64,000 nucleotides of DNA, from the NCBI RefSeq assembly GCF_900108475.1, contig NZ_FNWO01000004.1:62001-126000 (forward strand), written 5' to 3'. The position numbers and the translations under genes were made by a program. The notes under the pieces are model-generated. The model worked only from the letters and a program-made list of their open reading frames with translations, searched no databases and was not told the origin of the DNA. This document shows positions 42,819-52,916 of this stretch, in pieces (within the stretch, counting starts at the first letter, position 1; each line of letters starts with the position of its first letter). Source of the DNA: Magnetospirillum fulvum (GTDB taxonomy: Bacteria > Pseudomonadota > Alphaproteobacteria > Rhodospirillales > Magnetospirillaceae).

Positions 42819-44131
42819 GGCACCTGGAGTTCCTCGTCCAGCGCGGCCCCGGCGCGGGCGAACAGGCTGGCGCAATCGTCGTCGGAACGGGCGTTGGTAC
42901 AGCCGACCTGAACCCAGATCCGCACCGGCTGATAGACGTCGGGAACGGCGAAGTCGGTATTCGACAATACCCCGGCGATGCGGTGCATCACCACTTCGGC
43001 CTCGGCCAGCGGGGTGTCGGGCAGCACCACGCAAAAGCGGTTGGTGGCGAACAAAGCGGTGGGGTCTTCGGCCCGCACCAGCCCGGTGATCCACTGACCA
43101 AGCTGACGGATCAGGTGGGCGGCGGCCTCGTCGCCGAAATGGTGGCGGACACCCTCGATGTTGGGGATGGAGAAGAACACCACCGCCAACGGGCGGCTCT
43201 GCGACCGCGCGATCTCCAGCCGTGTCCCCAGATAGGATTCGAGGAACGCCCGGTCATAGGTTCCGGTCAGCGGGTCGGCGGTGCGTTCGCCCAGGCTTTG
43301 GCCCAGGATGCCGCGAATACCCCAGCGTACTTTCTGGCGGCGGACCAGGGTCAGCACCGCCGCGCGCAGATGATCGGAATCGAGCGGCCGCTCCAGCACC
43401 CGGCTGGCACCGCGGCGATAGGCCCGCGCCGCAACCGAGGCATCCCCCGCGATCATCACGATCGGCAGATTGAACAGACGCGGATTGTGGCGGACCTGCG
43501 AGGCGAAGGCCAGTTCGGCTTCGCCCGACGCGGTCAGGATTGCTGCGTCGAACGGACGCTGTTCCAGCAGGCGTTCCGCTTCGTACAGGTCGGGGATCGC
43601 GGTGATGTCGGCGTCGGCGGACAACAGGGCGACGGCGTTGGCGGGATCGGCCCCGATTGCCAGCACGGTGGGGCGGATCGGGTCGATCGGCGGGATGAAG
43701 CGATCTACGGCGGTTCGTCCCCGCGTGGCGGCGGCGGCGGCGCGCAGCCGCAATTCGGCATGCATCGTCGCCAGCCGGATCAGCGGTTTCAGGCGGGCGA
43801 ACAATTCGGGGTCGTCGGCATCGGGCGACAGGACTTCGTCCAGCCCTGCCGCCAGCGCCCGGAGCGCCAGTCCGGGATCGTTGGCGGAGGACAGCACCAC
43901 CACCGGAATGTCGGCGCAGCCGGGATCGGCGCGGAAATCGGCCCCCACCGTCACCGGATCGCCATCGGCTTCGCCGACCAGGATCAGGTCGGGGCGGAGA
44001 TGGCGGGCCAGATCGACCGGCCGGTCGCCGCCGTCGGCAAGGAAATATCCCGCCGCTTCCAGTCTGGACAGGACGGGGGCCAGGACAGTCCGGTCGGCAT
44101 TCGCGACAAGAAGGGTGGCTAGGCGGTTCAT
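42815..44131 (-). CDS. PleD-like REC-REC-GGDEF protein with degenerate active sites
   Basis: A 438-residue cytoplasmic protein with the domain order of PleD. REC1 (residues 5-115) has PDLILVGEAD where the phospho-Asp should be. REC2 (about 145-260) has DAAILTASG, again without Asp. The GGDEF domain (about 275-435) retains DPLTGTYDRAFLESYL, but the signature is replaced by ATNRF. It therefore should neither be phosphorylated nor make c-di-GMP and may be a binding or scaffold protein. It follows a soluble sensor-like gene on the same strand. Confidence 0.85.
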   Translation of the reverse strand: MNRLATLLVANADRTVLAPVLSRLEAAGYFLADGGDRPVDLARHLRPDLILVGEADGDPVTVGADFRADPGCADIPVVVLSSANDPGLALRALAAGLDEVLSPDADDPELFARLKPLIRLATMHAELRLRAAAAATRGRTAVDRFIPPIDPIRPTVLAIGADPANAVALLSADADITAIPDLYEAERLLEQRPFDAAILTASGEAELAFASQVRHNPRLFNLPIVMIAGDASVAARAYRRGASRVLERPLDSDHLRAAVLTLVRRQKVRWGIRGILGQSLGERTADPLTGTYDRAFLESYLGTRLEIARSQSRPLAVVFFSIPNIEGVRHHFGDEAAAHLIRQLGQWITGLVRAEDPTALFATNRFCVVLPDTPLAEAEVVMHRIAGVLSNTDFAVPDVYQPVRIWVQVGCTNARSDDDCASLFARAGAALDEELQVP

Positions 44132-44165
44132 TGGTCGCGGCCCCCGCAAGTTGACTGAAGGCACA

Positions 44166-44194
44166 GCATAATATGCTTTGGGTCCAACCCAAAG
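44166..44194. other. Two short dyads between signalling genes
   Basis: GCATA-A-TATGC (44166-44176) is directly followed by an 8-bp stem CTTTGGGT/ACCCAAAG (44176-44183 with 44187-44194). They lie in the 136-bp gap between the sensor-like gene and the degenerate GGDEF gene and may be an operator or a leader hairpin. Confidence 0.35.
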
Positions 44195-44267
44195 GATAAG
44201 TCCGCAGGCGTCCTCTCGCTTGGCCCGGTGCAGTCCCTGGACCCGGAAGAACGGTGGAGACGGAGCG

Positions 44268-45152
44268 TCAGTGGATCGGGTCGTCGCCGTCGGGTCGGCG
44301 GGCCACCACGCCCGACCAGCCCAAGCCGGGACAGTCCGGGCGGTCGGTCGAGCGGGCATAGCCGAACAAAATGCCATGCCGGTCGGCGAACCATCCGGCG
44401 GGTGCAAGCGGGGTGGGTAGCGCAAAGGTCTCGCCCGCGTCTTCGGACGGCCCCGAGGCGGCGATCACCCGGTCGGCCCGGTCGAGCAGCAGACATCGCA
44501 CGCCGATTTCGCCGCCGCGCTGGCGGGCCCGGCGCAGGAGCTGGGCGGATTGTCCGTCCCAATCGAAGAACAGGACGAGGAGCCCGAGTGGGGGAGCGGT
44601 CGGGTCGGCCGACGGGATCGCGGCGGCGAACGGCAGCGCCGTCGCTCCGCCCAACCGTGGCTCGGCGGCGATCTCGGCGGTGGCAACGACGCCGGGGCCA
44701 CTCGCCAGCGCGGCGCGGAACCAGGGTTGGGTCGCGACGTCGATCCCGGTCAGTCCGGGATGGCGGTCGGGGCGGCCGGTGGCGACGACGATGCCGTCGG
44801 CATTGGCGATCCACAAATCGAGATAGAGGGGGCGGTCGGCGATCAACCGCGTCAGCCGTGTCGTCGCAGCGGCGGCGACCGTCGCCGGACCGGTCAGACA
44901 TGCGGCGACCACCGGTTCGGCTGCCCAGCGGCGGGCATCGTCGATCCGGTCGGCCACCGCGCGGTCGAGCAGATCGACCATGCCCTGAGCCAGCCCCGAC
45001 AGCCGGGTGCCGAGCATCTGCCGCTCGATCGACTGACCCAGCCGCAGGGCGATGTCGGACGTGCCGGACGGGGCGGGGCGGTTCGGCAGCGAAGCGGGAG
45101 TATCGGTCGGGCCGATCGCGGGTGGATCGGTCGAGTGGTCCTGGTTCGCCAT
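44268..45152 (-). CDS. Cache/PDC-like sensor-domain protein without membrane anchor
   Basis: A 294-residue protein. Residues about 55-105 are helical (DIALRLGQSIERQMLGTRLSGLAQGMVDLL), followed by a PAS/Cache-like fold (LDLWIANADGIVVATG, then FRAALASGPGVVATAEIAAEP and PLGLLVLFFDWD). The pattern resembles extracellular ligand-binding domains of chemoreceptors, but I see no transmembrane helix or signal peptide. GGGGG lies before the ATG at 45152. TTGATC and TAAAAA in the upstream AT-rich gap may be its promoter. Encoded between two signalling genes on the same strand; ligand unknown. Confidence 0.65.
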   Translation of the reverse strand: MANQDHSTDPPAIGPTDTPASLPNRPAPSGTSDIALRLGQSIERQMLGTRLSGLAQGMVDLLDRAVADRIDDARRWAAEPVVAACLTGPATVAAAATTRLTRLIADRPLYLDLWIANADGIVVATGRPDRHPGLTGIDVATQPWFRAALASGPGVVATAEIAAEPRLGGATALPFAAAIPSADPTAPPLGLLVLFFDWDGQSAQLLRRARQRGGEIGVRCLLLDRADRVIAASGPSEDAGETFALPTPLAPAGWFADRHGILFGYARSTDRPDCPGLGWSGVVARRPDGDDPIH

Positions 45153-45238
45153 GGCGTCGCGCCCCCTGCTTATTTTTTTAGCCGTATTTATATAAAGATC
45201 AATGTATGGGCAGAAGGGCTGTTCCCGCAAGAGGCTCA

Positions 45239-46297
45239 TTAGGTCAATGGTTGCGCGCGTTCGCCGCGAGAGGGGGCGGAGTCTGGCGGCATCGAGGCGG
45301 CGGGGAGGGCCTTCTCGGCGGCGCGTTTCTTATCCAGAATGGCGCGGATATGGCCCAGTTCGCGCCCCATCCGGCGGATGTCGTGCAACAGGGTCTCCAT
45401 CACCAGGATCACCAGTTCGGGCGTCTTGCCCAACTGGGCTTGCAGCGCCGCCATCGGGATCACCAGACAGACGGTGTCTTCGATCGCGCGGGCGGCGGCC
45501 ATCCGCGGCTCGCCGTCGATCAGGGCCATCTCGCCGAACACCCCGCTCGCGCCGATCCGGCCCAGTTCGACCTCGTGCTCGCCCACCTGCTTGAAGATTG
45601 ATACCGCGCCGGATTCGACGACATAGGCGACGTCGCCCGGATCGCCCTCGGCGAAGATCAGGTCGCCCGGGACAAAGCGGCGGCGGCCGTTCCGGTCGGG
45701 CGGCGGCGCGGCGGCGCGGCGTGGGGCCGCCGAAGGGGTGGTGAGCATCCGGATCGGCCCACCAGCGGGTTGAACCAGCGGAGCCGGGCGGGGCAGGGGC
45801 GGCGCAACCCGGCGGTCGGTCTGGCCGGGCGGCGGCAGAGCCAGCGAGCGGCGGTCGGGTCCGGTGTAATCGGGGGTCTGGACGAAGGCGCGGGGATTGA
45901 CCAGCACGTTGCGGACCCGGCGGAACAGCGATTCGGTCGAAAGCGGCTTGACCAGGAATTCGGTGACCCCGGCATTGCGGGACAGAACCACCGTCTCGCG
46001 CGAGGATTCGGCCGAGACCATGATGATCGCGACGTCGATGCAACCGACGGATTCGCCGCCCCGCACCGCGCGGGTAAAGTCGATTCCGTTCATCGGGCTG
46101 AGATTGTGGGCGACGATCACCAGATGAACCGTTTCGCGTCCGAGCAGGTCGAGGGCGGCCGGGCCGTCGTTGGCTTCGTGGATCGTGCGGACGCCAAAGG
46201 AATGCAACGCCGTCTTGATGAAGGACCGGGCATAGCGGTTGTCATCAATCACCAGCGCGACGATCGGACCAAGGTCGACGTCGATATCAATGTCCAA
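45239..46297 (-). CDS. Receiver-like protein fused to a cyclic-nucleotide-binding domain
   Basis: A 352-residue protein. An N-terminal CheY-like domain (VALVIDDNRYARSF, VKPLS) is followed by FVQTPDYTGPDRRS, a Pro-rich linker (about 145-205) and a C-terminal cNMP-binding domain (FVPGDLIFAEGDPGDVAYVVESGAV, FGEMALIDGEPRMAAARA). The phosphorylation site region reads LVIVAHNLSPMNG, with Ala where Asp is expected, so phosphotransfer is unlikely. The start is TTG with GGAGG nine nucleotides upstream. It heads a run of signalling genes on the minus strand. Confidence 0.82.
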   Translation of the reverse strand: MDIDIDVDLGPIVALVIDDNRYARSFIKTALHSFGVRTIHEANDGPAALDLLGRETVHLVIVAHNLSPMNGIDFTRAVRGGESVGCIDVAIIMVSAESSRETVVLSRNAGVTEFLVKPLSTESLFRRVRNVLVNPRAFVQTPDYTGPDRRSLALPPPGQTDRRVAPPLPRPAPLVQPAGGPIRMLTTPSAAPRRAAAPPPDRNGRRRFVPGDLIFAEGDPGDVAYVVESGAVSIFKQVGEHEVELGRIGASGVFGEMALIDGEPRMAAARAIEDTVCLVIPMAALQAQLGKTPELVILVMETLLHDIRRMGRELGHIRAILDKKRAAEKALPAASMPPDSAPSRGERAQPLT

Positions 46298-46459
46298 GGA
46301 GCGGGTCCTCCGGCCGTGGGCGGGCGGGTTTTCAGCGTACCTCCGCTACCGTTCCGTGCCAAGGCCCGAAAAAGTCGTGGGGCTATCGGGGCGGCAAGGT
46401 TGCCCGAGCGGTACCGGGGCGGATATGAATGCCCCCACAGAAAAGACAGGAGCCCGGTG

Positions 46460-47284
46460 ATGGACGACGTTTCCCGCTTGCCGATCGGTATTTTCGATTC
46501 CGGCGTCGGCGGTCTGACCGTGCTCAAGGCGGTGCGCGAGCGCCTGCCCGACGAATCCTTGATCTATCTGGGCGACACCGCCCGGCTGCCCTATGGCACC
46601 AAAAGCGCCCAGACCGTCGCCGCCTATGCACTGGAGGCGTCGCGGCGGCTGGTTTCGTTTGGGATCAAACTGTTGCTGGTGGCCGATAACACCTCGTCGG
46701 CCCACGCGCTTGATGCGTTGCGGGCCGAATTCCCCGGTCTGCCGGTGATCGGGGTGGTCGAGCCGGGAGCCGCCGCTGCCGCCGCCGCCTCGGCGCGGGG
46801 ACGGATCGTCGTTGCCGCGACCGAAAGTACCATCCAGGCCGGAATCTATCCCCGCGCCATTCTCCATTCCCGCCCCAACGCGCTGGTGACGGCGCTGCCC
46901 TGTCCGCTGTTCGTCCCGATGGTCGAAGAAGGGCTGACCGACGGGCCGATTGCCGAGCAGATCGCCCGCCATTATCTCGACCCGCTGTTTTCCGGTCCCG
47001 ATGCCGCCGATTGCCTGCTGTCGGGCTGCACCCATTTCCCGGCGCTGGCCGGGCTGTTCAGCCGTCTGCTCGGACCCGAGGTCGCGGTGGTCGATTCCGC
47101 CTCGACCACCGCGATGGTGGTCGAGGATTTGCTGGCACTCAGGCGGCTGGCCAATCATTCCGGCCGTCCCGGCACGATCCGTACCCTGGTGACCGACGCA
47201 CCCGAGCGCTTTGCCCGGGTGGCGCGGGTGTTCGTGCCGTGGGAGATCGACGCTGCCGAGGTCGAGACGATCGACCTCGTTTAG
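46460..47284 (+). CDS. murI: Glutamate racemase homologue with one catalytic Cys replaced
   Basis: A 274-residue Asp/Glu-racemase-family protein: IGIFDSGVGGLTVLKAV, YLGDTARLPYGTKS and SGCTHFPAL (C190) match MurI, which makes D-glutamate for peptidoglycan. The first catalytic site, normally ACNTAS, here reads ADNTSS, with Asp76 in place of Cys (codon GAT). Loss of one of the two acid/base cysteines should abolish or alter racemisation. CAGGAG precedes the ATG. It is monocistronic and convergent with metF. Confidence 0.85.
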   Translation: MDDVSRLPIGIFDSGVGGLTVLKAVRERLPDESLIYLGDTARLPYGTKSAQTVAAYALEASRRLVSFGIKLLLVADNTSSAHALDALRAEFPGLPVIGVVEPGAAAAAAASARGRIVVAATESTIQAGIYPRAILHSRPNALVTALPCPLFVPMVEEGLTDGPIAEQIARHYLDPLFSGPDAADCLLSGCTHFPALAGLFSRLLGPEVAVVDSASTTAMVVEDLLALRRLANHSGRPGTIRTLVTDAPERFARVARVFVPWEIDAAEVETIDLV

Positions 47285-47289
47285 GGTCT

Positions 47290-48186
47290 TCAGGCCGTCT
47301 TCGGCCGCACCCCCAGAATGTGGCAGATCGCATAGACCAGATCGGCGCGGTTCAGGGTGTAGAAGTGGAACAGATCGACGCCTGCCGCCGACAGGATGCG
47401 GCATTGCTGGGCGGCGACGGTGGCGGCGACGAGACGGCGGGTTTCGGGATCGTCGTCGAGACCGGCGAACAGGTCGGCCAGCCAATCCGGCACCCCGGCC
47501 CCGCAGGCGGCGGAGAAGCGCTGCACCTGGGCGAAATTGGTCACCGGCAGGATGCCGGGGGCGACCGGAACCGTGATCCCGGCGGCGGCGCAACGGTCGC
47601 GGAAGCGCAGGAACACGGCGGGATCGAAGAAATACTGGCTGATGGCGCGGGTCGCCCCGGCATCAACCTTGCGCTTCAGATTGTCGAGGTCGAAATCGGC
47701 CGAAGGCGCGTCGGGGTGGGTCTCGGGATAGGCCGCGACCGAAATCTCGAAATCGGCGATCCGCTTCAGTCCGGCGACCATATCGACGGCATAGGCATAG
47801 CCCTGGGGATGCGGCTGGTAGGGCTGGCCGTCGGGCATGTCGCCGCGCAGGGCGACGATGTGGCGAATCCCCTCGTCCCAATAGCGCCGGGCGATATCAT
47901 CGACCTCGCCCCGCGAATGGCCGACGCAGGTCAGGTGCGCGGCGGGCTTCAGGCTGGTCTCGTGGGCAATGCGCGAGACGATCTCGTGAGTCCGGTCGCG
48001 GGTGCCGCCGCCGGCGCCATAGGTCACCGAGACGAAGTCGGGCGACAGCGGTACGAGCCGCTGCACCGCTTCCCACAGCGAGTCCAGCATCTTGTCGGTC
48101 TTGGGCGGAAAGAACTCGAACGAAACGCTGACCGGGCGGTGCGCGGCGGCGGCGATCGGCAGTTCGACAGAGGATACGGGATTCAC
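47290..48186 (-). CDS. metF: 5,10-methylenetetrahydrofolate reductase
   Basis: A 298-residue flavoprotein TIM barrel that makes 5-methyl-THF for methionine synthesis. Signatures: VSFEFFPPKTDKM, SVTYGAGGGTRDRT, LRGDMPDG and ISQYFFD. The start is GTG at 48186 with GAGGAG eight nucleotides upstream; it overlaps the stop of the upstream ArsR-methyltransferase gene by 4 bp (GTGA). The operon pairs a one-carbon enzyme with a presumed SAM/SAH-responsive regulator. Confidence 0.94.
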   Translation of the reverse strand: MNPVSSVELPIAAAAHRPVSVSFEFFPPKTDKMLDSLWEAVQRLVPLSPDFVSVTYGAGGGTRDRTHEIVSRIAHETSLKPAAHLTCVGHSRGEVDDIARRYWDEGIRHIVALRGDMPDGQPYQPHPQGYAYAVDMVAGLKRIADFEISVAAYPETHPDAPSADFDLDNLKRKVDAGATRAISQYFFDPAVFLRFRDRCAAAGITVPVAPGILPVTNFAQVQRFSAACGAGVPDWLADLFAGLDDDPETRRLVAATVAAQQCRILSAAGVDLFHFYTLNRADLVYAICHILGVRPKTA

Positions 48187-49127
48187 GCGGAGACTCCTCG
48201 CTGTTGTTTGCCGGCGGTCCAGACCATGACCGTCAGCGACTGGCCGGGCAGGCGGGTGATCGGGCCGGGTTCCAGTCCGGCGGCGGCGAACCACCCCGCG
48301 ACTTCGGCGTCGGAAAAGCCAAGCCGACGGTGAGCATGGCGGTCGCGCAGAACTTCCAGTTCATGCGGGGCGAAATCGACGATTGCCATCAATCCGCCGG
48401 GGGCAAGGATGCGGGCCGCCTCGGCCACGACACGGGCCGGTTCGGCGGCGTAATGCAGCACCTGATGGATGGTGACGGCGTCGGCGGACAGATCGGGCAG
48501 GGGAAGCTGGGTGATGTCGCCCTGGCGGACCATGCAATGGCTGAGACCGGCGCGGTCGAGATTGGCGCGAGCCACCGCCAGCATCTCGCGCGACAGGTCG
48601 ATGCCGACGGCGTGATCGACCCGAGAGGCGAGCAATTCCAGCACCCGCCCGGTTCCTGTGCCGAGATCGACCAGTTCATGGCGGCGGCGGTCGCCAAAGG
48701 CAGCCAGCAGCGCCGCCTCGACCTCGGCCTCATCGACGTGAAGGGAGCGCATCCGGTCCCAGCGCGAGGCGTTGGCGCTGAAATAGCTTTGTGCCTTTTC
48801 CGCCCGCGCGGTGCGGGTTTCGGCCAGACGCTGGCGGTCGAGCGCCAGGGTCGGATCGTCGGCGGGGAGCAGGTCGAGCAGGTGATGGGCCAGCGCCGCG
48901 CCGATTCCCCGTGCCGCCAGCCGGTGGAACACCCAGGCACCTTCGGGGAAACGGTCGACCAGACCGGCATCGCACATCAGTTTCAGGTGACGCGACACCC
49001 GCGGCTGGCTCTGGCCGAGAATGCGGGTCAGTTCGGTGACGGTGAGGTCGCCTTCGGCCAGGACGTGCAGCAACCGCAACCGGGTCGGTTCGGCGGCGGC
49101 GCGTAATCCGGTCAGCAACGTGTCCAC
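48183..49127 (-). CDS. ArsR-type regulator fused to a SAM-dependent methyltransferase domain
   Basis: A 314-residue protein. Residues 1-95 form an ArsR winged helix (EPTRLRLLHVLAEGDLTVTELTRIL, QPRVSRHLKLM). Residues about 120-305 form a class I methyltransferase with VDLGTGTGRVLELLA and HQVLHYAAEP. The fusion is widespread upstream of metF in alphaproteobacteria, where the methyltransferase-like domain probably senses SAM or SAH. It starts with GTG behind AGGGAGG. A TATAAA/TTTATA dyad just upstream is a likely autoregulatory operator. Confidence 0.9.
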   Translation of the reverse strand: MDTLLTGLRAAAEPTRLRLLHVLAEGDLTVTELTRILGQSQPRVSRHLKLMCDAGLVDRFPEGAWVFHRLAARGIGAALAHHLLDLLPADDPTLALDRQRLAETRTARAEKAQSYFSANASRWDRMRSLHVDEAEVEAALLAAFGDRRRHELVDLGTGTGRVLELLASRVDHAVGIDLSREMLAVARANLDRAGLSHCMVRQGDITQLPLPDLSADAVTIHQVLHYAAEPARVVAEAARILAPGGLMAIVDFAPHELEVLRDRHAHRRLGFSDAEVAGWFAAAGLEPGPITRLPGQSLTVMVWTAGKQQRGVSA

Positions 49128-49152
49128 CCGCCCTCCCTTTCACTCAGAAACA

Positions 49153-49170
49153 TATAAACATATCTTTATA
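49153..49170 (-). promoter_or_regulatory. Putative operator of the ArsR-methyltransferase/metF operon
   Basis: A perfect dyad TATAAA-N6-TTTATA lies 25 bp upstream of the GTG start in an otherwise GC-rich region. ArsR-family repressors bind AT-rich palindromes of this size overlapping their own promoter, and TATAAA can also serve as the -10. Confidence 0.6.
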
Positions 49171-49228
49171 CGATGTGAGCGACGGCGTCCAGGTTTATGC
49201 AAGGGGTGGTGGGGGAGCGGAAAAAGAA

Positions 49229-49266
49229 AAGCCGCATCGCTCCGTTGGCGGAGAACGATGCGGCTT
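49229..49266 (-). terminator. Terminator of glmM
   Basis: A perfect 11-bp stem AAGCCGCATCG/CGATGCGGCTT with a 16-nt loop is followed on the minus strand by TTCTTTTT. It starts 17 nt after the glmM stop, a strong intrinsic terminator. Confidence 0.85.
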
Positions 49267-49283
49267 GGGGCGATCGGTTGCGC

Positions 49284-50639
<1,356 letters not shown>

Positions 50640-50873
50640 GGGGCTGCCTTCCTTCGTAATTATAAAGCCGTATTGATTAGCGCGCGGGACGGCGGAAGGG
50701 AAGCGGGGAGTGTGATACTTCCTCCCTGGGGTAGAAAATAAGTCTATAACTATCAACCTATGACCACCCGGTTACCCTCGGTCACCTCTCCGGTATCACC
50801 CTGTTACAGAACAGGCGCAGGATCCGGCCCGTCCCCCCCCCGACCCCACACCATTTCATCTGGAGTTGTCCTC

Positions 50874-51422
50874 ATGACCTTGTCCCCACCACCCCCGACC
50901 GGTTTCGATGGCTGGCTGCGCCGGTACGCCACCCAAAGCACCGCCGCGATCGGTCTGGTCGTCGGTATTTCCGGGATCATCCTGTTCTTTCATCTGGCGC
51001 GCGGTCCGGTCGAATCGGCGCATGAATGGCTGGGGCTGTTGTTCGTCGCCATCGCCCTGATGCATGTGGTCCGCCATCGCCGGGGCTTTGTCACGATGAT
51101 CCGCGAGCGCCGTCAGCAGGTTCTGTTCGCCGCAGCCGCGCTGGGCTTCGCCGCGTTCCTGCTGGCTCCGTCGGACGGACCCGACCCGCGCCACCGCCTG
51201 ATCGGTCTGGCGATGGAGGCCCCGCTGGCCCGTCTTGCCCCGCTGGCCGGGATCGTCCCTGAAGAGGCGCAGCGTCGCCTCGTCGCTGCCGGGATCGTGG
51301 TGACCCATTCCGGCCAGTCGCTGGCCGGGATCGCCGCGATCAACCATGTCGATCCGGGGCAATTGCTGGCTCTGGTGCTGGGCGAGCCGTCCGAGCCGCG
51401 CTCCGCTCCCGCCGAGGAATAG
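50874..51422 (+). CDS. DUF4405-like membrane protein
   Basis: A 182-residue protein with three predicted membrane helices (IGLVVGISGIILFFHLARG, LGLLFVAIALMHVVRH, VLFAAAALGFAAFLLAP). Histidines in the first two (FHLA, AHEWLG, MHVVRHRRG) could bind haem as in cytochrome b561-like folds. It resembles DUF4405 proteins. The C-terminal 60 residues are soluble and resemble the tail seen in periplasmic DUF4405 relatives. TGGAG lies upstream of the ATG. The function is unknown. Confidence 0.65.
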   Translation: MTLSPPPPTGFDGWLRRYATQSTAAIGLVVGISGIILFFHLARGPVESAHEWLGLLFVAIALMHVVRHRRGFVTMIRERRQQVLFAAAALGFAAFLLAPSDGPDPRHRLIGLAMEAPLARLAPLAGIVPEEAQRRLVAAGIVVTHSGQSLAGIAAINHVDPGQLLALVLGEPSEPRSAPAEE

Positions 51423-51441
51423 GGCCCCCACCCTCTTTCCC

Positions 51442-51546
51442 GTCATGCGCGGGCCTGACCCGCGCATCAACCGATTGCGGTTTAAGTCGTTGCCATAGAA
51501 CGATTCCCATACCGACGCAGATGGCCGTGTCAAGCACGGCCATGAC
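51442..51546. repeat. Pair of REP-like palindromic repeats in opposite orientation
   Basis: Two 27-bp units: one on plus at 51442-51468 (GTCATGCGCGGG, CCTGA, CCCGCGCATC) and one on minus at 51520-51546 (GTCATGGCCGTG, CTTGA, CACGGCCATC when read on minus). They share the frame GTCATG-N-C..TGA..C-N-CATC, each an 8-bp stem with a 5-nt loop. They sit between two convergent genes and form a BIME-like pair; terminator activity is possible. Confidence 0.7.
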
Positions 51547-51575
51547 GTATTGGACCAGACGCTACGGCAAGAGGG

Positions 51576-52916
51576 TCAGCCGTTGACGTCGCAGGGCTGG
51601 CGGTACAGCCGCAACGTCTTGCACAGCTTGCGGGCTTCGTCGCGGCTTTTGATCGGCCCGGCGACGACCTGCCAGCGGGTGCCCTTCTTTGGCAGTTCGA
51701 CCTGGAAGATGCTGGCTTCCATCCCGCCCAGTTCCTCGGGGAACTTGGCCTTGATCCTGGCCCAGCCGGTGCGGGCGGCGTCCTCGCTTTTCAAGGTGGC
51801 GAGGATCACCCCGATCCCGGCGGGCGAGGCGCTCGCAGCCTTGGCCCGGCCACTACCCTGGGTCTGACGCAGCGCCGAGGCCGGGGCCGAGCCGCCCAGT
51901 CCGTCCAACTGGCGTTCGATCGCGGCCCGTTCGCCGCGGGCTTCGTCGGCCGAGATCAGTCCGGAGGCGCGCAGCCGTTCGGCGCGGCCGACGGCGGCGG
52001 CTCCCTCCATCACGCCCTTGACCGGCAGCGGCGGCAGATCGAGTTGGCGCGGCGTCGCGGGCAGCAGGGCGTCCAGGATCGTCGTCCGCTCGGCGGCATG
52101 TTCGGCCGGACTGATGGCGCGGGTTTCCAGCGATTGGGTCAGCGCCTTCAGCCGGTCAAGCACCTGGGAATCGCCGGGGGCGGGACGGTCCAGCCCCAAC
52201 GCCGGGGGGGTGGTGGTGCCATAGGGCAGCAACGCCCCCAGATTGGCGGCACGGCGGCGGGAATATTCATCGGGAGTGATCAGCCCCTCGTCGAGCAGCC
52301 GCTTCAGCAGGCGGAAGCGGCTGACGATATTGGCTTCGCCGCCGGTCGGGCCGACGGCGGGGCCGGGAAGCCCGCTGGCGTCGAGTTGCTGGGCCTGGAC
52401 CGGGCCGCGACTGCCGACAGCCGGGGACTGCGGTTCTCCGGCCAGGGTGTCGAGATCGGGCATCCGCCCCGATTGCGCGGCGGAGCGGGGGATATAGCGT
52501 CCGCTGAGGCGATCGACGACGACCAGATTGGCCTGGGCGATGTCGATCAGACTGCGGATCTGGGGCATCCCCTGGACGGTGGTGGTCAGGGTGGCCTGGG
52601 GCCGGTTGGCGATCAGCGCCTCGTAATATTGGCGGGCGAGGTCGAAGCGGCCGGTCGATTGATAGACCATGCCCGCGACATACAGGGCGTAGGGGTCGCG
52701 CGGATTGATCCGGAGCGCCAACAGGGCGTGGCGCTCGGCCTCGGTCATTTCGCTGCGGGTCAGGGCGTTCAGCGCCTGCGATGTCTGGCTGCCGTTATCG
52801 ACAAGAAGGCGGATGTCGTCGGCGACCTCGTGCGGCTGGGTGAAAGCGCCACAGGCCGCCAGCGTTCCGGTCGCCAGCGCGGCCAGGACGATGGGGGCGA
52901 AGCGTCCCGTTTTCAT
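51576..52916 (-). CDS. SPOR-domain lipoprotein with TPR-like region
   Basis: A 446-residue lipoprotein: signal and lipobox LAALATGTLAACG (Cys about 22), TPR-like helices at about 50-105 (EAERHALLALRINPRDPYALYVAG), then three short helical repeats of the SHOCT-like type (RLKRLLDEGLITPDEYSRRR and relatives near 260 and 310). The C-terminal SPOR domain (about 365-446) includes RWQVVAGPIKSRDEARKLCKTL. SPOR domains bind denuded peptidoglycan at division sites, so it probably acts in the periplasm in cell-wall remodelling. Confidence 0.82.
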   Translation of the reverse strand: MKTGRFAPIVLAALATGTLAACGAFTQPHEVADDIRLLVDNGSQTSQALNALTRSEMTEAERHALLALRINPRDPYALYVAGMVYQSTGRFDLARQYYEALIANRPQATLTTTVQGMPQIRSLIDIAQANLVVVDRLSGRYIPRSAAQSGRMPDLDTLAGEPQSPAVGSRGPVQAQQLDASGLPGPAVGPTGGEANIVSRFRLLKRLLDEGLITPDEYSRRRAANLGALLPYGTTTPPALGLDRPAPGDSQVLDRLKALTQSLETRAISPAEHAAERTTILDALLPATPRQLDLPPLPVKGVMEGAAAVGRAERLRASGLISADEARGERAAIERQLDGLGGSAPASALRQTQGSGRAKAASASPAGIGVILATLKSEDAARTGWARIKAKFPEELGGMEASIFQVELPKKGTRWQVVAGPIKSRDEARKLCKTLRLYRQPCDVNG

